Below the pieces are notes generated by a model. That model ran no database searches. It was given only the letters and a program-made list of their open reading frames with translations, and was not told the origin of the DNA. From Bacillus pumilus (lineage in GTDB: Bacteria; Bacillota; Bacilli; Bacillales; Bacillaceae), in contig NZ_CP046128.1 of assembly GCF_038738535.1 (NCBI RefSeq), forward strand, positions 2,542,001-2,606,000: a stretch of DNA of 64,000 bases, in the 5' to 3' direction. Positions 41,065-50,515 of this stretch are shown here, one piece after another. The first letter of the stretch is position 1. The number at the start of each line of letters is the position of its first letter. The translations under genes and the position numbers were made by a program.

Positions 41065-42465
41065 CTATTTTGCCAATTCATACATGGCTTGTGCATATAG
41101 AGCGGTTGCTCTTAGTAGATCATCGATTTCGATATATTCATCCTTCTGGTGTGCGCAATCTGGTCTGCCAGGGAATAGAGGACCAAAGGCAACGCCCGCT
41201 TCTAAAGATCTCGCATACGTTCCTCCACCAATCGCAATCAGATTAGCTGGATCTCCCGTTTGTTCCTCATATACCCGCTGCAATGTTTTCACAAGCGGAT
41301 GATCTTTTGAGACGTGATGCGGAGGACTGTCGTCAAATTTCAGAAGGGTGGCCCCTTTGATGCCTTCGATCCCTTTTTTAACGTCCTTGCCGTCTGCTGT
41401 CACTGGATAGCGGACATTTAATCCTAGCTTCGCTTCCTCGTTTTGTTTATAGCGGATCGTTCCAACATTTAAAGTCAAATCTCCGCTAATCTCATCTTTA
41501 CAAGCAATCCCCAGCTTTTTCCCTCTTGTATCCTGATCAAATAAAGCGTTGATTTGGGAGGTAAAAGCAAGCCCGTCTTCATCTAACTCTTGTCCACATA
41601 GGAAATTGGCCATATGAATGCCCGCATTGATGCCATGCGCCGGCTCCATGGCATGAACTGATTCACCTTTTAATGTGAGATGCAGTCCGTCCGCTGCATT
41701 CTTTACCTCACCTGATAAATGATTGTGAGCAAGATAAGCTTCAAAAGCTGTTTTTAATGATTCATCATCGTGATCTTGTGCAGCTGTCACAGTGGCAGCT
41801 GCCTCATCCGGCACCATATTCAGCCGCATACCCGATGTGAATTGCTTGAGCGTATAGCGCTGATGATTTTCTGTATGTTGATATGTAAATGACACGATGG
41901 CATCAATGATCCCTTTTTCAGCATGAATAATCGGAAAATCGGCATCTGGCGCAAATCCAATTTGCGGCATCGCCTCATGCTTGAAATAATGGTCCACACA
42001 GCGCCAATCACTTTCTTCATCCGTTCCAATGATCATTCGAATCTTTTTTGACAGCTTCATCCCTGTATCTTTTATCATCTTTAGCGCGTAGAAAGCCGCC
42101 ATGGTTGGACCTTTATCATCAATGGCCCCTCGTGCAAATATTTTATTTTCTCTTATGTCCGCTGAAAATGGCGGGGTTGTCCAGCCGTCACCAGCAGGCA
42201 CAACGTCCACATGGCATAGCACACCTACAATGTCTTCGCCTTCTCCATATTCAATATGACCTGCATAGCCATCGACATTCTTGACTGTGAATCCTTCGTC
42301 TTCCCCTTTTTTCAGCATATACTGAAGGGCCTGATCGACTTTTTCACCAAATGGCTTTCCTTTTTTTCCACCTTCTTCATCAAGGACGCTTTCAATTTGC
42401 AAAAAAGATTGTGTGTCCTTAATTAAGTCGTCTTTTTTTCGTATCACTTCAGCTTCCCAATTCAT
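41065..42465 (-). CDS. ytjP: YtjP, M20-family dipeptidase (PepV-like)
   Basis: 466 residues, close to B. subtilis YtjP. Metal sites LCHVDVVPAGDGW (near 80) and ARGAIDDKGP (near 113), and the EE pair in GTDEESDW (near 146), match PepV dipeptidases that cleave unspecific dipeptides. The start at 42465 has AGGAGGAATGG upstream; a 12-residue extension lacks a site. It diverges from pbuO. Confidence 0.93.
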   Translation of the reverse strand: MNWEAEVIRKKDDLIKDTQSFLQIESVLDEEGGKKGKPFGEKVDQALQYMLKKGEDEGFTVKNVDGYAGHIEYGEGEDIVGVLCHVDVVPAGDGWTTPPFSADIRENKIFARGAIDDKGPTMAAFYALKMIKDTGMKLSKKIRMIIGTDEESDWRCVDHYFKHEAMPQIGFAPDADFPIIHAEKGIIDAIVSFTYQHTENHQRYTLKQFTSGMRLNMVPDEAAATVTAAQDHDDESLKTAFEAYLAHNHLSGEVKNAADGLHLTLKGESVHAMEPAHGINAGIHMANFLCGQELDEDGLAFTSQINALFDQDTRGKKLGIACKDEISGDLTLNVGTIRYKQNEEAKLGLNVRYPVTADGKDVKKGIEGIKGATLLKFDDSPPHHVSKDHPLVKTLQRVYEEQTGDPANLIAIGGGTYARSLEAGVAFGPLFPGRPDCAHQKDEYIEIDDLLRATALYAQAMYELAK

Positions 42466-42490
42466 TTTTCCATTCCTCCTTGAAAAAAGG

Positions 42491-42549
42491 TTGCAATCCA
42501 TCCTTAAAACGAATATTATATTAATTGTTTTGTAATAATGTTCGTAAAT
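42491..42549 (+). promoter_or_regulatory. pbuO promoter with PurR-box-like inverted repeat
   Basis: SigA-type TTGCAA (42491-42496), 17-bp spacer, TATTAT (42514-42519). Two inverted boxes flank it: 42505-42517 (10 of 13 to AWWWCCGAACWWT) and 42537-42549 (12 of 13 on the opposite strand). They are 19 bases apart, slightly wider than the 16-17 usual for PurR. No purine riboswitch is present. Confidence 0.6.
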
Positions 42550-42559
42550 GGAGGATTTT

Positions 42560-43858
42560 ATGTTTCAGTTAAAAGAAAACCAAACCAACATAAAGAGAGA
42601 ATTAATCGCTGGTATGACGACATTCTTTACCATGGTATATATTGTTGCCGTTAACCCAGGAATTCTTTCAAAAGCAGGCATTCCTTTTGACCAAGTCTTT
42701 ACTGCAACAATTATCGCTGCTGTCGTCGGTACGCTCTGGATGGCACTATTTGCAAACTATCCGATTGCTATTGCACCAGGCATGGGGCTGAATGTCTATT
42801 TCACCTTTACAGTTGTCGGTGGTGGCGGCATCAGCTATCAAACAGCGTTCAGTGCGGTATTTGTTGCTGGTATACTCTTTATTATTTTATCGTTAACATC
42901 CCTTAGAAAACAACTGATTCAAGCCATTCCAGATAATTTAAAGTACGGCATTACAGCAGGAATCGGGCTTTTCATTGCATTTATCGGCCTCCGTCAGTCT
43001 GGGATTATCGCAGCTGACCCTGAAAATCTAGTGAAGCTTGGCAACTTAAACTCGCCTGTTGTCATATTAACGCTTGTCGGCTTAATGATCTCTGTTATTT
43101 TAATGGTTCTTCAAATAAATGGCGCTCTGTTTATCGGCATGTTAGCGACGACACTGATTGCGCTCGTAACAGGCCAGCTTCATTTCCCTAAAATGCTGAT
43201 GGACATCCCTGCACTACCCGAAGGCATGCTGATTACAAATCCATTCGCTGCTTTTGGCGATGTATTCTCTCATCATTTATATGCTGTCGTCTTCTCCTTC
43301 TTACTAGTGACGATTTTTGATACAACGGGCACAATGATCGGAGTGGCTGAACAAGCAGGACTCATGAAAAAAGGCCAGCTGCCAAAGGTACGCAGAGCTC
43401 TGCTCGCTGACTCTGCTGCAACGACGATAGGTTCTATGTTTGGGACAAGCCCAACAACAGCTTATATTGAATCATCATCTGGGGTTGCTGCTGGCGGAAG
43501 AACTGGACTAACGTCTTTAACGGTCGCTGCACTGTTTATTGTGGCATTGTTTTTCGGCCCGCTCGTTCAAGCCATTTCTTCTTTACCATCCATCACATCA
43601 CCTGTTCTCATCATTGTCGGGTGCTTGATGATGAACTCAGTGTCACGCATTCGCTGGAACGAGCTAGACGAAGCATTCCCTGCTTTTCTTGTGATCCTTT
43701 CCATGCCGCTGACATCTAGTATTTCTACAGGAATTTCACTTGGATTTATCTCATATCCCCTTGTGAAACTGGCAAAAGGGAAATGGAGAGAAGTACATGT
43801 ACTTGTTCTCATCTTTGCCATTTTATTTTTCATTCAGCTCTTTTTCTTAGAAGGATAA
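42560..43858 (+). CDS. pbuO: Guanine/hypoxanthine permease, NCS2 AzgA type
   Basis: Purine base:H+ symporter, 432 residues, the B. subtilis PbuO (YtiP) length, about 12-14 membrane segments. Family motifs GMTTFFTMVYIVAVNP at the start, APGMGLNVYFTF (near 78) and the FDTTGTMIGVAEQAGL substrate-site region (near 252). The start at 42560 follows GGAGG; the earlier ATG at 42548 lies inside that ribosome site. PurR control is suggested by the upstream boxes. Confidence 0.94.
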   Translation: MFQLKENQTNIKRELIAGMTTFFTMVYIVAVNPGILSKAGIPFDQVFTATIIAAVVGTLWMALFANYPIAIAPGMGLNVYFTFTVVGGGGISYQTAFSAVFVAGILFIILSLTSLRKQLIQAIPDNLKYGITAGIGLFIAFIGLRQSGIIAADPENLVKLGNLNSPVVILTLVGLMISVILMVLQINGALFIGMLATTLIALVTGQLHFPKMLMDIPALPEGMLITNPFAAFGDVFSHHLYAVVFSFLLVTIFDTTGTMIGVAEQAGLMKKGQLPKVRRALLADSAATTIGSMFGTSPTTAYIESSSGVAAGGRTGLTSLTVAALFIVALFFGPLVQAISSLPSITSPVLIIVGCLMMNSVSRIRWNELDEAFPAFLVILSMPLTSSISTGISLGFISYPLVKLAKGKWREVHVLVLIFAILFFIQLFFLEG

Positions 43859-43864
43859 CAGAAA

Positions 43865-43903
43865 CAAAAAAGGCACATTCTAACAAGGGATGTGTCTTTT
43901 TGA
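43865..43903 (+). terminator. pbuO terminator
   Basis: AAAAAGGCACAT / ATGTGTCTTTTT arms, one G-T pair, then T run. Confidence 0.82.
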
Positions 43904-44011
43904 GATGAGTGAATTTTTTATTTTGTAAATTTTCTGTGTTTATTTTTTGGATGTTTGAATGTGACGGTATGCTCCATACCCCTTACGCCTATTGGGTTGT
44001 AACCGAATTCA

Positions 44012-44033
44012 AAACATGGTATATACCATGTTT
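44012..44033. promoter_or_regulatory. 22-bp perfect palindrome upstream of ytzE
   Basis: Exactly self-complementary, centred on TATA with half-site AAACATGG. It lies 35 bases before a candidate -35 box. Shape and position suit an operator; no known regulator site is recognised. Confidence 0.6.
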
Positions 44034-44067
44034 CGATTCATGAAGACAAGTTAAAAAACACGTAAAG

Positions 44068-44097
44068 TTGACTTTTTGGTGGAACTAGATGCATAAT
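44068..44097 (+). promoter_or_regulatory. Candidate ytzE promoter
   Basis: TTGACT (44068-44073), 18-bp spacer, CATAAT (44092-44097). A second TATAAT at 44103-44108 lacks a -35. The leader to ytzE would be about 125 bases. Confidence 0.6.
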
Positions 44098-44229
44098 AAC
44101 GTGTATAATAGAATAAAACATTAAGAAACACGAACATTTACCATTGTTGCATGTCCTTATTTCGCAGTTTTAGTGTAGTAAGTTGTGGTTAGTCAAGTCC
44201 ATCCGATCTTATTGATAGGGAGTGGTTTT

Positions 44230-44451
44230 TTGAAACCTTCAACAAACCGTATGATGACTCGAATTAAATCAGTTTATATGTTCATTCAAGAGAAAGGTCT
44301 TGTGACGACACAAGAGCTGGTTGATGAATTCGGGATCACACCTAGAACCATTCAAAGAGACTTAAACGTGCTTGCCTATAACGATCTTGTTCATAGTCCA
44401 AGCAGAGGCAAATGGGAAACAACGAGAAAAAAAGTGAAAATATCATCTTAA
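44230..44451 (+). CDS. ytzE: YtzE, small DeoR-type DNA-binding protein
   Basis: 73 residues, only the DeoR N-terminal winged helix-turn-helix (IKSVYMFIQEKGLVTTQELV, then ITPRTIQRDLNVLAYND). The sugar-phosphate sensor domain of full DeoR regulators is absent, as in B. subtilis YtzE. It starts with TTG at 44230, GGGAGTGG upstream. Targets unknown; the palindrome 200 bases upstream is a candidate self-target. A terminator follows 28 bases after the stop. Confidence 0.85.
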   Translation: MKPSTNRMMTRIKSVYMFIQEKGLVTTQELVDEFGITPRTIQRDLNVLAYNDLVHSPSRGKWETTRKKVKISS

Positions 44452-44478
44452 GCTTATAATGAACTGTCCATATAACAA

Positions 44479-44510
44479 AAAGAACCGGCGATATGCCGGT
44501 TCTTCAGATT
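44479..44510. terminator. Terminator copy 1 (ytzE)
   Basis: AAGAACCGGC / GCCGGTTCTT perfect hairpin. The 26 bases 44479-44504 recur exactly at 44680-44705. Confidence 0.8.
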
Positions 44511-44513
44511 GTT

Positions 44514-44556
44514 GACAAAGGGCTAAAATGATCTTCATTTTAGCCTTTTGTCTTCT
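44514..44556 (+). repeat. 39-bp hairpin with terminator-like tail
   Basis: Arms at 44514-44531 and 44535-44552 match at 17 of 18 positions with a TCT loop; T-rich sequence follows. It lies inside the stretch between the duplicated terminators and may be a third terminator. Confidence 0.7.
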
Positions 44557-44560
44557 TTTC

Positions 44561-44679
44561 AGCGTGATAGAAAACCTTTGCAGTCTAGGAAGGACGAGTA
44601 CCGGAGCGGAGCGAATTTGACATTCGTGAGCACCGGAGCGCAGACCTGACACCGAATGCGAGGGTTTGTCTACACGCTG
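44561..44679. repeat. MITE-like structured repeat element
   Basis: About 119 bases bounded by imperfect inverted repeats (AGCGTGATAGA-AAACCTTTGCA against AGCGTGTAGACAAACCCTCGCA on the other strand). Inside are two direct copies of GAG(T/C)ACCGGAGCG at about 44597 and 44628. It carries no gene. A shortened relative lies at 30198-30247. Confidence 0.65.
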
Positions 44680-44712
44680 AAAGAACCGGCGATATGCCGG
44701 TTCTTTTCTTTT
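44680..44712. terminator. Terminator copy 2 (rsuA)
   Basis: Same 26-base hairpin as copy 1, 201 bases away, next to the rsuA stop. Confidence 0.82.
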
Positions 44713-44721
44713 ATTCTACAT

Positions 44722-45438
44722 TTATGGTCGATTGATTAAGCTGTCTAATTCTTCATCCGTCAATTCACGGTACTCCCCAGGCGCTAGATCTTCATCTAAA
44801 GAGACAGCCCCCATCGAGAGTCTTTTTAAAAAAATGACTTCATTTCCCACTGCTTGCGCCATCAGCTTCACTTGATGGTACTTTCCTTCAGTAATCGTTA
44901 AACGGATGCGTGTATCTTCGTTTTCATTCGCATCTACTTCTACCTTCGCCGGCTTCGTGCGGTAATCATCTAAAATGACAACGCCCTCTTCAAGACGCTT
45001 GATGTCTTGATCTCCTAATGGGTATTTCAAATGAACTTCGTACGTTTTTGGCACATGCTTTTTTGGAGAAAGTAATTGATGAGCAAGCTGTCCATCATTT
45101 GTGAGGAGGAGAAGACCGACTGTATCCTTATCCAGTCTCCCCACAGGAAATGGCTCCCTTGCGATATCCTCCGGCTCTAGTAAATCGACGACCGTTTCAT
45201 CCCGCAGATCTTCAGTTGCTGAGATGACCCCGTCCGGTTTGTTCATCATTAAGTAAATGAATTCTTTATACTCTACACGCTCTCCGTGTACGAGCACTTC
45301 ATCATTCGATGGATCAACATGATCTTTCACCTGCTTCGCCACTTCTCCATTCACTGTGACCGCCCGTGCCTTGACCAGCTTCTTCACATCTTTTCTTGAA
45401 CCAAAGCCGCTGCTAGCAAGCAATTTATCAAGCCTCAT
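44722..45438 (-). CDS. rsuA: 16S rRNA pseudouridine(516) synthase, RsuA family
   Basis: 238 residues: N-terminal S4 RNA-binding domain (MRLDKLLASSGFGSRKDVKK, residues 1-60) and the pseudouridine synthase domain with catalytic Asp in PVGRLDKDTVGLLLLTNDG (near 103). Likely makes pseudouridine in 16S rRNA; the exact position is inferred from the family. It is 17 bases downstream of ytgP and probably in the same transcript. Confidence 0.93.
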   Translation of the reverse strand: MRLDKLLASSGFGSRKDVKKLVKARAVTVNGEVAKQVKDHVDPSNDEVLVHGERVEYKEFIYLMMNKPDGVISATEDLRDETVVDLLEPEDIAREPFPVGRLDKDTVGLLLLTNDGQLAHQLLSPKKHVPKTYEVHLKYPLGDQDIKRLEEGVVILDDYRTKPAKVEVDANENEDTRIRLTITEGKYHQVKLMAQAVGNEVIFLKRLSMGAVSLDEDLAPGEYRELTDEELDSLINRP

Positions 45439-45454
45439 GAATATCCACCTCTTC

Positions 45455-47077
45455 TTAACTCTTTTTTCTTAAAAATTTCGGCATACGGCTGCCGAGTACA
45501 CGCTCAAGTAATCCTACCTTATAAGACAAGAACAGATACACACCGCCGCCAGTGATCATTGAAATCAAAATGACGATACCCGCTTGTACAATTCCACCCT
45601 CATACGAAATCACTTGGCTCACAAGCTGACAAGTCACATACGCCACAACAGCCATAATCGCCGTTAAAATACCAATGAGAATAAATCGTTTGAAAATCCT
45701 GCGGAACGAGTAGCCGGCATGGCGCTTAATCATGATAAACATATACAAGATGGACGCGCTATAGCCTAACGCAGTCGCAAGCACAGAACCATTTCCTTGC
45801 AGCCAGCTGATTAGCGGAATGTTCAGAACCGTTTTAATAATGATCCCTAACAACAGACTGACAATGGCGAATTTTTGTTTGTTAATTCCCTGCAAAATTG
45901 CTGCATTAATGGTGAATAAGGAAAACAATAACGCAACAGGTGCATACCAGAACAAAATTGACATCCCAATCTCAGGATGAACGGACGGATAGAAAAACCA
46001 ATAAACCGGTCCAGCCAATGCCGAGATACCAAATGAAGCAGGCAGTACGAAAAATAAAATGACCTGCATCGTCTGATCAATTTGTCTATTGAGAAGCTTG
46101 TAGTTACGAGCTGTAAATGATTCCGTAATCGTCGGGATTAAGGTTAAGCCAAACGCTGTTGCAAGCGACACAGGAATCATCACGAGCTTCGGTAAATATA
46201 ACGTCACGATAGACAATACCGCTGTACTAATATCCTGATGTCCTGATGCAATCATAGCTCTGTTAATGGTGTTTGTATCAATATAAGAATAAATTGGAAT
46301 CGCAAGTCCAACAAACACATACGGTGCCGCATAGCTAAACAGCTCTGTAAACATTTGTTTATAAGATAAGTCAGAGGAAGCACCTGTATTCGGCTGCATA
46401 GATAAGAGCCGGTCCTTGCGCTTCAGCCAATATAAATAAAGCGTGAATAAACCCCCAAATGCGCCGATAAGTGCTGCAAATGTGGCATATCCGACAGCGA
46501 TGACAAGCCCGCCGTCAAGCACTTTTAAAATAATAAACGTTGCAGTTAATAGGAAGATGATTCTGACAAGCTGCTCAATCACTTGGGAAACAGCTGTCGG
46601 TCCCATCATGGAATGTCCTTGGAAGAACCCCCGCACAAGACTCATAATAGGTACAACCAAAAGACCTAAACTGACCATCCGAATCACATATACCACTTGA
46701 TCGACAGTCAAACCGCCTGTTTCATTCGATCCGCCAAGCTGAATCTTGGCAAAAATCGGTGCGGTCAAATATAAAATAGAAAAGGCGATAATCCCGGTGA
46801 CAAGCATGACCGACATACCCGCCCTGAACATTTTCCTTGTTGTCTCATAATCGCCGATTGCATTATATTTAGAAACAAATTTTGATACCGCTGTTGGAAA
46901 ACCAAGCGTAGCAATACTTAAAAAGATCGTATACTGATTGTATCCATATTGAAATAGCGCTCCACCAGTAGCTCCAACCATTGCGCTAAATGGAATTAAG
47001 TAAATCATACCAAGAATACGAGAGAGATAAGTCCCTATCGTTAAAACCAACGTACCACGAAGCAGTTTATTAGACAT
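45455..47077 (-). CDS. ytgP: MurJ-type lipid II flippase candidate YtgP (MOP/PST family)
   Basis: 540 residues, about 14 membrane segments, polysaccharide-biosynthesis (MviN/RfbX-like) family. In B. subtilis YtgP can replace E. coli MurJ and acts with Amj in lipid II export. The start at 47077 (MSNKLLRG) agrees with the homologue; GGTGG lies upstream. It diverges from ytfP. Confidence 0.92.
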   Translation of the reverse strand: MSNKLLRGTLVLTIGTYLSRILGMIYLIPFSAMVGATGGALFQYGYNQYTIFLSIATLGFPTAVSKFVSKYNAIGDYETTRKMFRAGMSVMLVTGIIAFSILYLTAPIFAKIQLGGSNETGGLTVDQVVYVIRMVSLGLLVVPIMSLVRGFFQGHSMMGPTAVSQVIEQLVRIIFLLTATFIILKVLDGGLVIAVGYATFAALIGAFGGLFTLYLYWLKRKDRLLSMQPNTGASSDLSYKQMFTELFSYAAPYVFVGLAIPIYSYIDTNTINRAMIASGHQDISTAVLSIVTLYLPKLVMIPVSLATAFGLTLIPTITESFTARNYKLLNRQIDQTMQVILFFVLPASFGISALAGPVYWFFYPSVHPEIGMSILFWYAPVALLFSLFTINAAILQGINKQKFAIVSLLLGIIIKTVLNIPLISWLQGNGSVLATALGYSASILYMFIMIKRHAGYSFRRIFKRFILIGILTAIMAVVAYVTCQLVSQVISYEGGIVQAGIVILISMITGGGVYLFLSYKVGLLERVLGSRMPKFLRKKS

Positions 47078-47252
47078 GCGCTTAACCACCATTTTTCTAA
47101 TGAATATTCAACTTAACTATTTTACCACATCATTTCGACGCACAGGTAACAAATCCAATACAGAAGGCACAAAACCAATCAATTCATATTTCAGCCTTCC
47201 CCAATTTTCGTTATAATAGATGAATGACTGAAAGTAGAAAGAGGAATGTAAC

Positions 47253-48524
47253 ATGAAACATTATGATGTCATTGTCATTGGCGGTGGACCTTCTGGACTG
47301 ATGGCCGCGATTGCATCAGCAGAGCACGGAGCGACTGTTCTGTTAATTGACAAAGGAAACAAACTTGGCAGGAAGCTCGCCATTTCTGGCGGTGGACGCT
47401 GTAACGTCACCAACCGCCTTCCAGTAGAAGAAATCATCAAGCATATTCCCGGAAACGGCCGTTTTTTATATAGTGCATTTTCTGAGTTCAATAACGAGGA
47501 TATTATTTCGTTTTTTGAAAACCTCGGCATTGAACTTAAAGAAGAAGACCATGGACGTATGTTCCCTGTCTCAAACAAAGCACAATCTGTTGTGGATGCC
47601 CTTTTAGACAGGCTCCGCAACCTCAATGTCACCATTCGAACGAATGAAAAGATTAAAACAGTTCTGTATCAAGACGGACAAGCAGCTGGAATTGTTACAA
47701 ATAATGATGAAAAAATTTCAAGTAACGCCGTTGTCATTGCTGTTGGCGGAAAAAGTGTGCCGCATACTGGTTCTACTGGTGACGGCTATGCATGGGCAGA
47801 AGCCGCTGGTCATACGATTACAGAGCTCTTCCCAACAGAAGTACCGGTCACATCAGATGAGCGCTTTATTAAAGAAAAAGTGCTACAAGGTCTTTCTTTA
47901 AGAAGTGTGGCTGTCAGTGTTTTAAATAAAAAGGGGAAACCCGTCGTCACACATGTCATGGATATGATTTTTACTCACTTTGGCTTATCCGGCCCAGCTG
48001 TTCTTAGATGCAGCGGATTTGTTGTGAAAGAATTGAAAAAACAGCCGACTGTTCGTCTGCAAATAGACTTATATCCGAAGCTTAATGACGAGGAGCTGTT
48101 TCAAAAGCTTCATCGAGACCTAAAAGATGAACCCAAAAAAGCCATAAAAAATGTCCTGAAGTCTTGGATGCAAGAACGCTATTTATTGTTTCTGTTAGAA
48201 CGGAACGGCATAGATCCGCAAGACACATTTTCTGGTCTTGCTAAGGACAAACTGCGCGCATTCGTAAATGATTGCAAACACTTTATCGTTCATGCGAACG
48301 GCACTCTTTCCTTAGACAAAGCGTTTGTCACAGGAGGCGGCGTTTCTGTGAAAGAAATTGAACCGAAGAAAATGGCGTCTAAAAAAATGCCCGGTCTTTA
48401 TTTCTGCGGAGAAATTTTAGACATTCACGGTTATACAGGCGGATACAATATCACGTCAGCACTTGTGACAGGCAGGCTTGCCGGTATGAATGCTGCACTC
48501 GAAGCAAAGGAGAGATTTTCATGA
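47253..48524 (+). CDS. ytfP: YtfP, HI0933-type flavoprotein
   Basis: 423 residues. FAD Rossmann loop [18 protein letters not shown] (residues 8-25), followed by [20 protein letters not shown], diagnostic of the HI0933/YhiN family of NAD(P)/FAD-dependent oxidoreductases. The C-terminal FAD loop is [15 protein letters not shown]. Substrate unknown. AGAGGAATG precedes the ATG. Its stop overlaps the start of a small membrane protein gene. Confidence 0.92.
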   Translation: MKHYDVIVIGGGPSGLMAAIASAEHGATVLLIDKGNKLGRKLAISGGGRCNVTNRLPVEEIIKHIPGNGRFLYSAFSEFNNEDIISFFENLGIELKEEDHGRMFPVSNKAQSVVDALLDRLRNLNVTIRTNEKIKTVLYQDGQAAGIVTNNDEKISSNAVVIAVGGKSVPHTGSTGDGYAWAEAAGHTITELFPTEVPVTSDERFIKEKVLQGLSLRSVAVSVLNKKGKPVVTHVMDMIFTHFGLSGPAVLRCSGFVVKELKKQPTVRLQIDLYPKLNDEELFQKLHRDLKDEPKKAIKNVLKSWMQERYLLFLLERNGIDPQDTFSGLAKDKLRAFVNDCKHFIVHANGTLSLDKAFVTGGGVSVKEIEPKKMASKKMPGLYFCGEILDIHGYTGGYNITSALVTGRLAGMNAALEAKERFS

Positions 48525-48718
48525 TGAGACGTGCACTTCCAATTATCCTAGCGGTTGTGATTAGTTTGACAGCCGCTGTTTTCTTGAAGCTATCAATTAC
48601 CCCGTTAAAAGTCGCCATTGTTTTGGCGTTTACCATCTTCGCTGTTTGTTTAAAAGAATACGTCTACCGTCTTCGTAAACGAATTGAAGAAAAATCATCT
48701 TCACATATCGATAGTTGA
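48521..48718 (+). CDS. Small membrane protein downstream of ytfP
   Basis: 65 residues with two hydrophobic helices (about 4-24 and 28-46) and a basic C-terminal tail ([16 protein letters not shown]). AAGGAGAG is placed correctly for the ATG at 48521, which overlaps the ytfP stop (ATGA), so it is translationally coupled to ytfP. I do not recognise it. Followed by a terminator. Confidence 0.8.
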   Translation: MMRRALPIILAVVISLTAAVFLKLSITPLKVAIVLAFTIFAVCLKEYVYRLRKRIEEKSSSHIDS

Positions 48719-48749
48719 TTAATGGAAGCAAAACATGTTACGGTAAAGT

Positions 48750-48782
48750 AGAGGTCGAGTGAGAAGCTCGCCTCTTTTTGTT
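48750..48782 (+). terminator. Terminator of ytfP and the small membrane protein
   Basis: GAGG-CGAG / CTCG-CCTC arms, then five T. Confidence 0.82.
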
Positions 48783-48858
48783 TGAAATTAGTTGAGTTAG
48801 GGGATATTAAGCAAAATCCTCTGCTTAAACGTGTAGAACAACAGGAGAGTGAGATGGT

Positions 48859-50391
48859 GTGAAAAACGTATCAAGTGTATTTTGGATTGTGATTGCGATC
48901 ACATTTGTTGCCGTTATATGGGGAGCTTTTTCTCCAGAAACACTGCAAAATGTCACTGATCAAATTCAAACATACATTACAAATGACTTTGGCTGGTATT
49001 ACTTGTTAGTGGTGTCACTGCTCGTCGGCTTTTGTCTATTCTTTATCTTTAGCCCAATCGGTAAGATTACACTAGGAAAACCAGGGGAAGAGCCTGAATT
49101 CGGCCTATTTTCTTGGTTTGCGATGCTATTTAGTGCCGGTATGGGAATTGGTCTTGTTTTTTACGGAGCAGCTGAACCGATCAGCCACTATGCCATACAG
49201 TCACCAACAGGTGAGACTGAAACGGCGCAGGCCTTCCGAGATTCCCTTCGATATACATTTTTCCATTGGGGGCTTCATGCATGGGCTATTTATGCCATTG
49301 TTGCACTTTGTATTGCTTACTTTAAATTTAGAAAAGATGCACCTGGCTTAATCAGTGCAACGTTGCAGCCAGTTTTAGGAAATAAAACGAATGGATGGAT
49401 CGGAAAAACCATCGATTGTATTGCGGTATTTGCAACTGTAGTTGGTGTTGCGACAAGCCTAGGATTAGGTGCGGCACAAATAAACGGTGGATTGAATTAC
49501 CTGTTTCAAATTCCGAATGCTTTTAGCACACAATTGATCATTATCATGATTGTGACAGTGCTTTTCCTTGCATCTGCTCTAAGCGGGATTGGAAAAGGCA
49601 TTAAATATTTAAGTAATATCAACATGGTATTGGCAGCTGTTCTGATGTTTTTCTTACTTTTGGTAGGTCCAACTGTTTTTATCTTAAATTCATTTACTGA
49701 CTCGATTGGGCAATACTTATCTAACATCGTTCAAATGAGCTTCCGTCTATCTCCAAATGATCCTGAGAAGAGAGAATGGATTAATGGATGGACAATCTTT
49801 TATTGGGCATGGTGGATATCTTGGGCACCATTTGTCGGAATCTTTATTGCAAGGGTGTCACGCGGACGAACGATTCGAGAATTTTTAGTAGGTGTCTTAG
49901 TGGCTCCTTCTATCCTGGTATTCCTATGGTTCTCGATTTTCGGTGTATCTGCGATGGATTTACAGCAAAAGAATATTGTCGATGTTGCAGGTCTTTCAAC
50001 AGAAACAATGCTTTTCGGTGTACTAAATGAATATCCGCTGGCGATGATCACATCGATTCTAGCACTTATTTTAATCGCTATATTCTTTATTACATCGGCT
50101 GATTCAGCTACATTTGTGCTTGGAATGCAGACAACCTACGGATCATTGAACCCTTCTGGCGGTGTCAAAGTTAGCTGGGGTATCATCCAATCTTCTGTTG
50201 CTGCCGTGCTTTTATTTTCAGGGGGACTTGAAGCCCTGCAAAATACAGCCAAGCTCGCAGCCTTGCCGTTTTCCGTTGTCATTATTTTGATGATTGTCTC
50301 ACTGTACAAGTCACTGAATGATGAACGAAGAGCCATCAAGCAAGCCAATAAAGTCAGTAAACCACGAAGTCCAAGAGTAAAAAAAGCATAA
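48859..50391 (+). CDS. opuD: Glycine betaine transporter OpuD, BCCT family
   Basis: Na+-coupled importer of the osmoprotectant glycine betaine, 510 residues (B. subtilis 512), 12 helices. Family motifs: [17 protein letters not shown] (near 92) in the glycine-rich helix and the Trp-rich substrate region [17 protein letters not shown] (near 312). The GTG at 48859 has AGGAGAGTG 9 bases upstream. Monocistronic with a strong terminator. I could not place an osmostress promoter with confidence. Confidence 0.95.
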   Translation: MKNVSSVFWIVIAITFVAVIWGAFSPETLQNVTDQIQTYITNDFGWYYLLVVSLLVGFCLFFIFSPIGKITLGKPGEEPEFGLFSWFAMLFSAGMGIGLVFYGAAEPISHYAIQSPTGETETAQAFRDSLRYTFFHWGLHAWAIYAIVALCIAYFKFRKDAPGLISATLQPVLGNKTNGWIGKTIDCIAVFATVVGVATSLGLGAAQINGGLNYLFQIPNAFSTQLIIIMIVTVLFLASALSGIGKGIKYLSNINMVLAAVLMFFLLLVGPTVFILNSFTDSIGQYLSNIVQMSFRLSPNDPEKREWINGWTIFYWAWWISWAPFVGIFIARVSRGRTIREFLVGVLVAPSILVFLWFSIFGVSAMDLQQKNIVDVAGLSTETMLFGVLNEYPLAMITSILALILIAIFFITSADSATFVLGMQTTYGSLNPSGGVKVSWGIIQSSVAAVLLFSGGLEALQNTAKLAALPFSVVIILMIVSLYKSLNDERRAIKQANKVSKPRSPRVKKA

Positions 50392-50401
50392 TCTCAAGCG
50401 A

Positions 50402-50436
50402 AAAAAGCCGTTCCTCATAAGAACGGCTTTTTTATA
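50402..50436 (+). terminator. opuD terminator
   Basis: AAAAAAGCCGTTC / GAACGGCTTTTTT perfect arms, 7-base loop. Confidence 0.92.
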
Positions 50437-50515
50437 TATACAATTTAAGATTGTTGCAAGCATGAGGATTCCTGTAAAATAATGATGAAATCATTTCTAC
50501 ATAATGGAGGTTTAT

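Noticed and set aside
44443..44652. 69-residue minus-strand frame over the structured repeat
   Set aside because: It crosses two hairpins and the repeat's internal direct repeats, has no ribosome site, and is best explained by the non-coding element.
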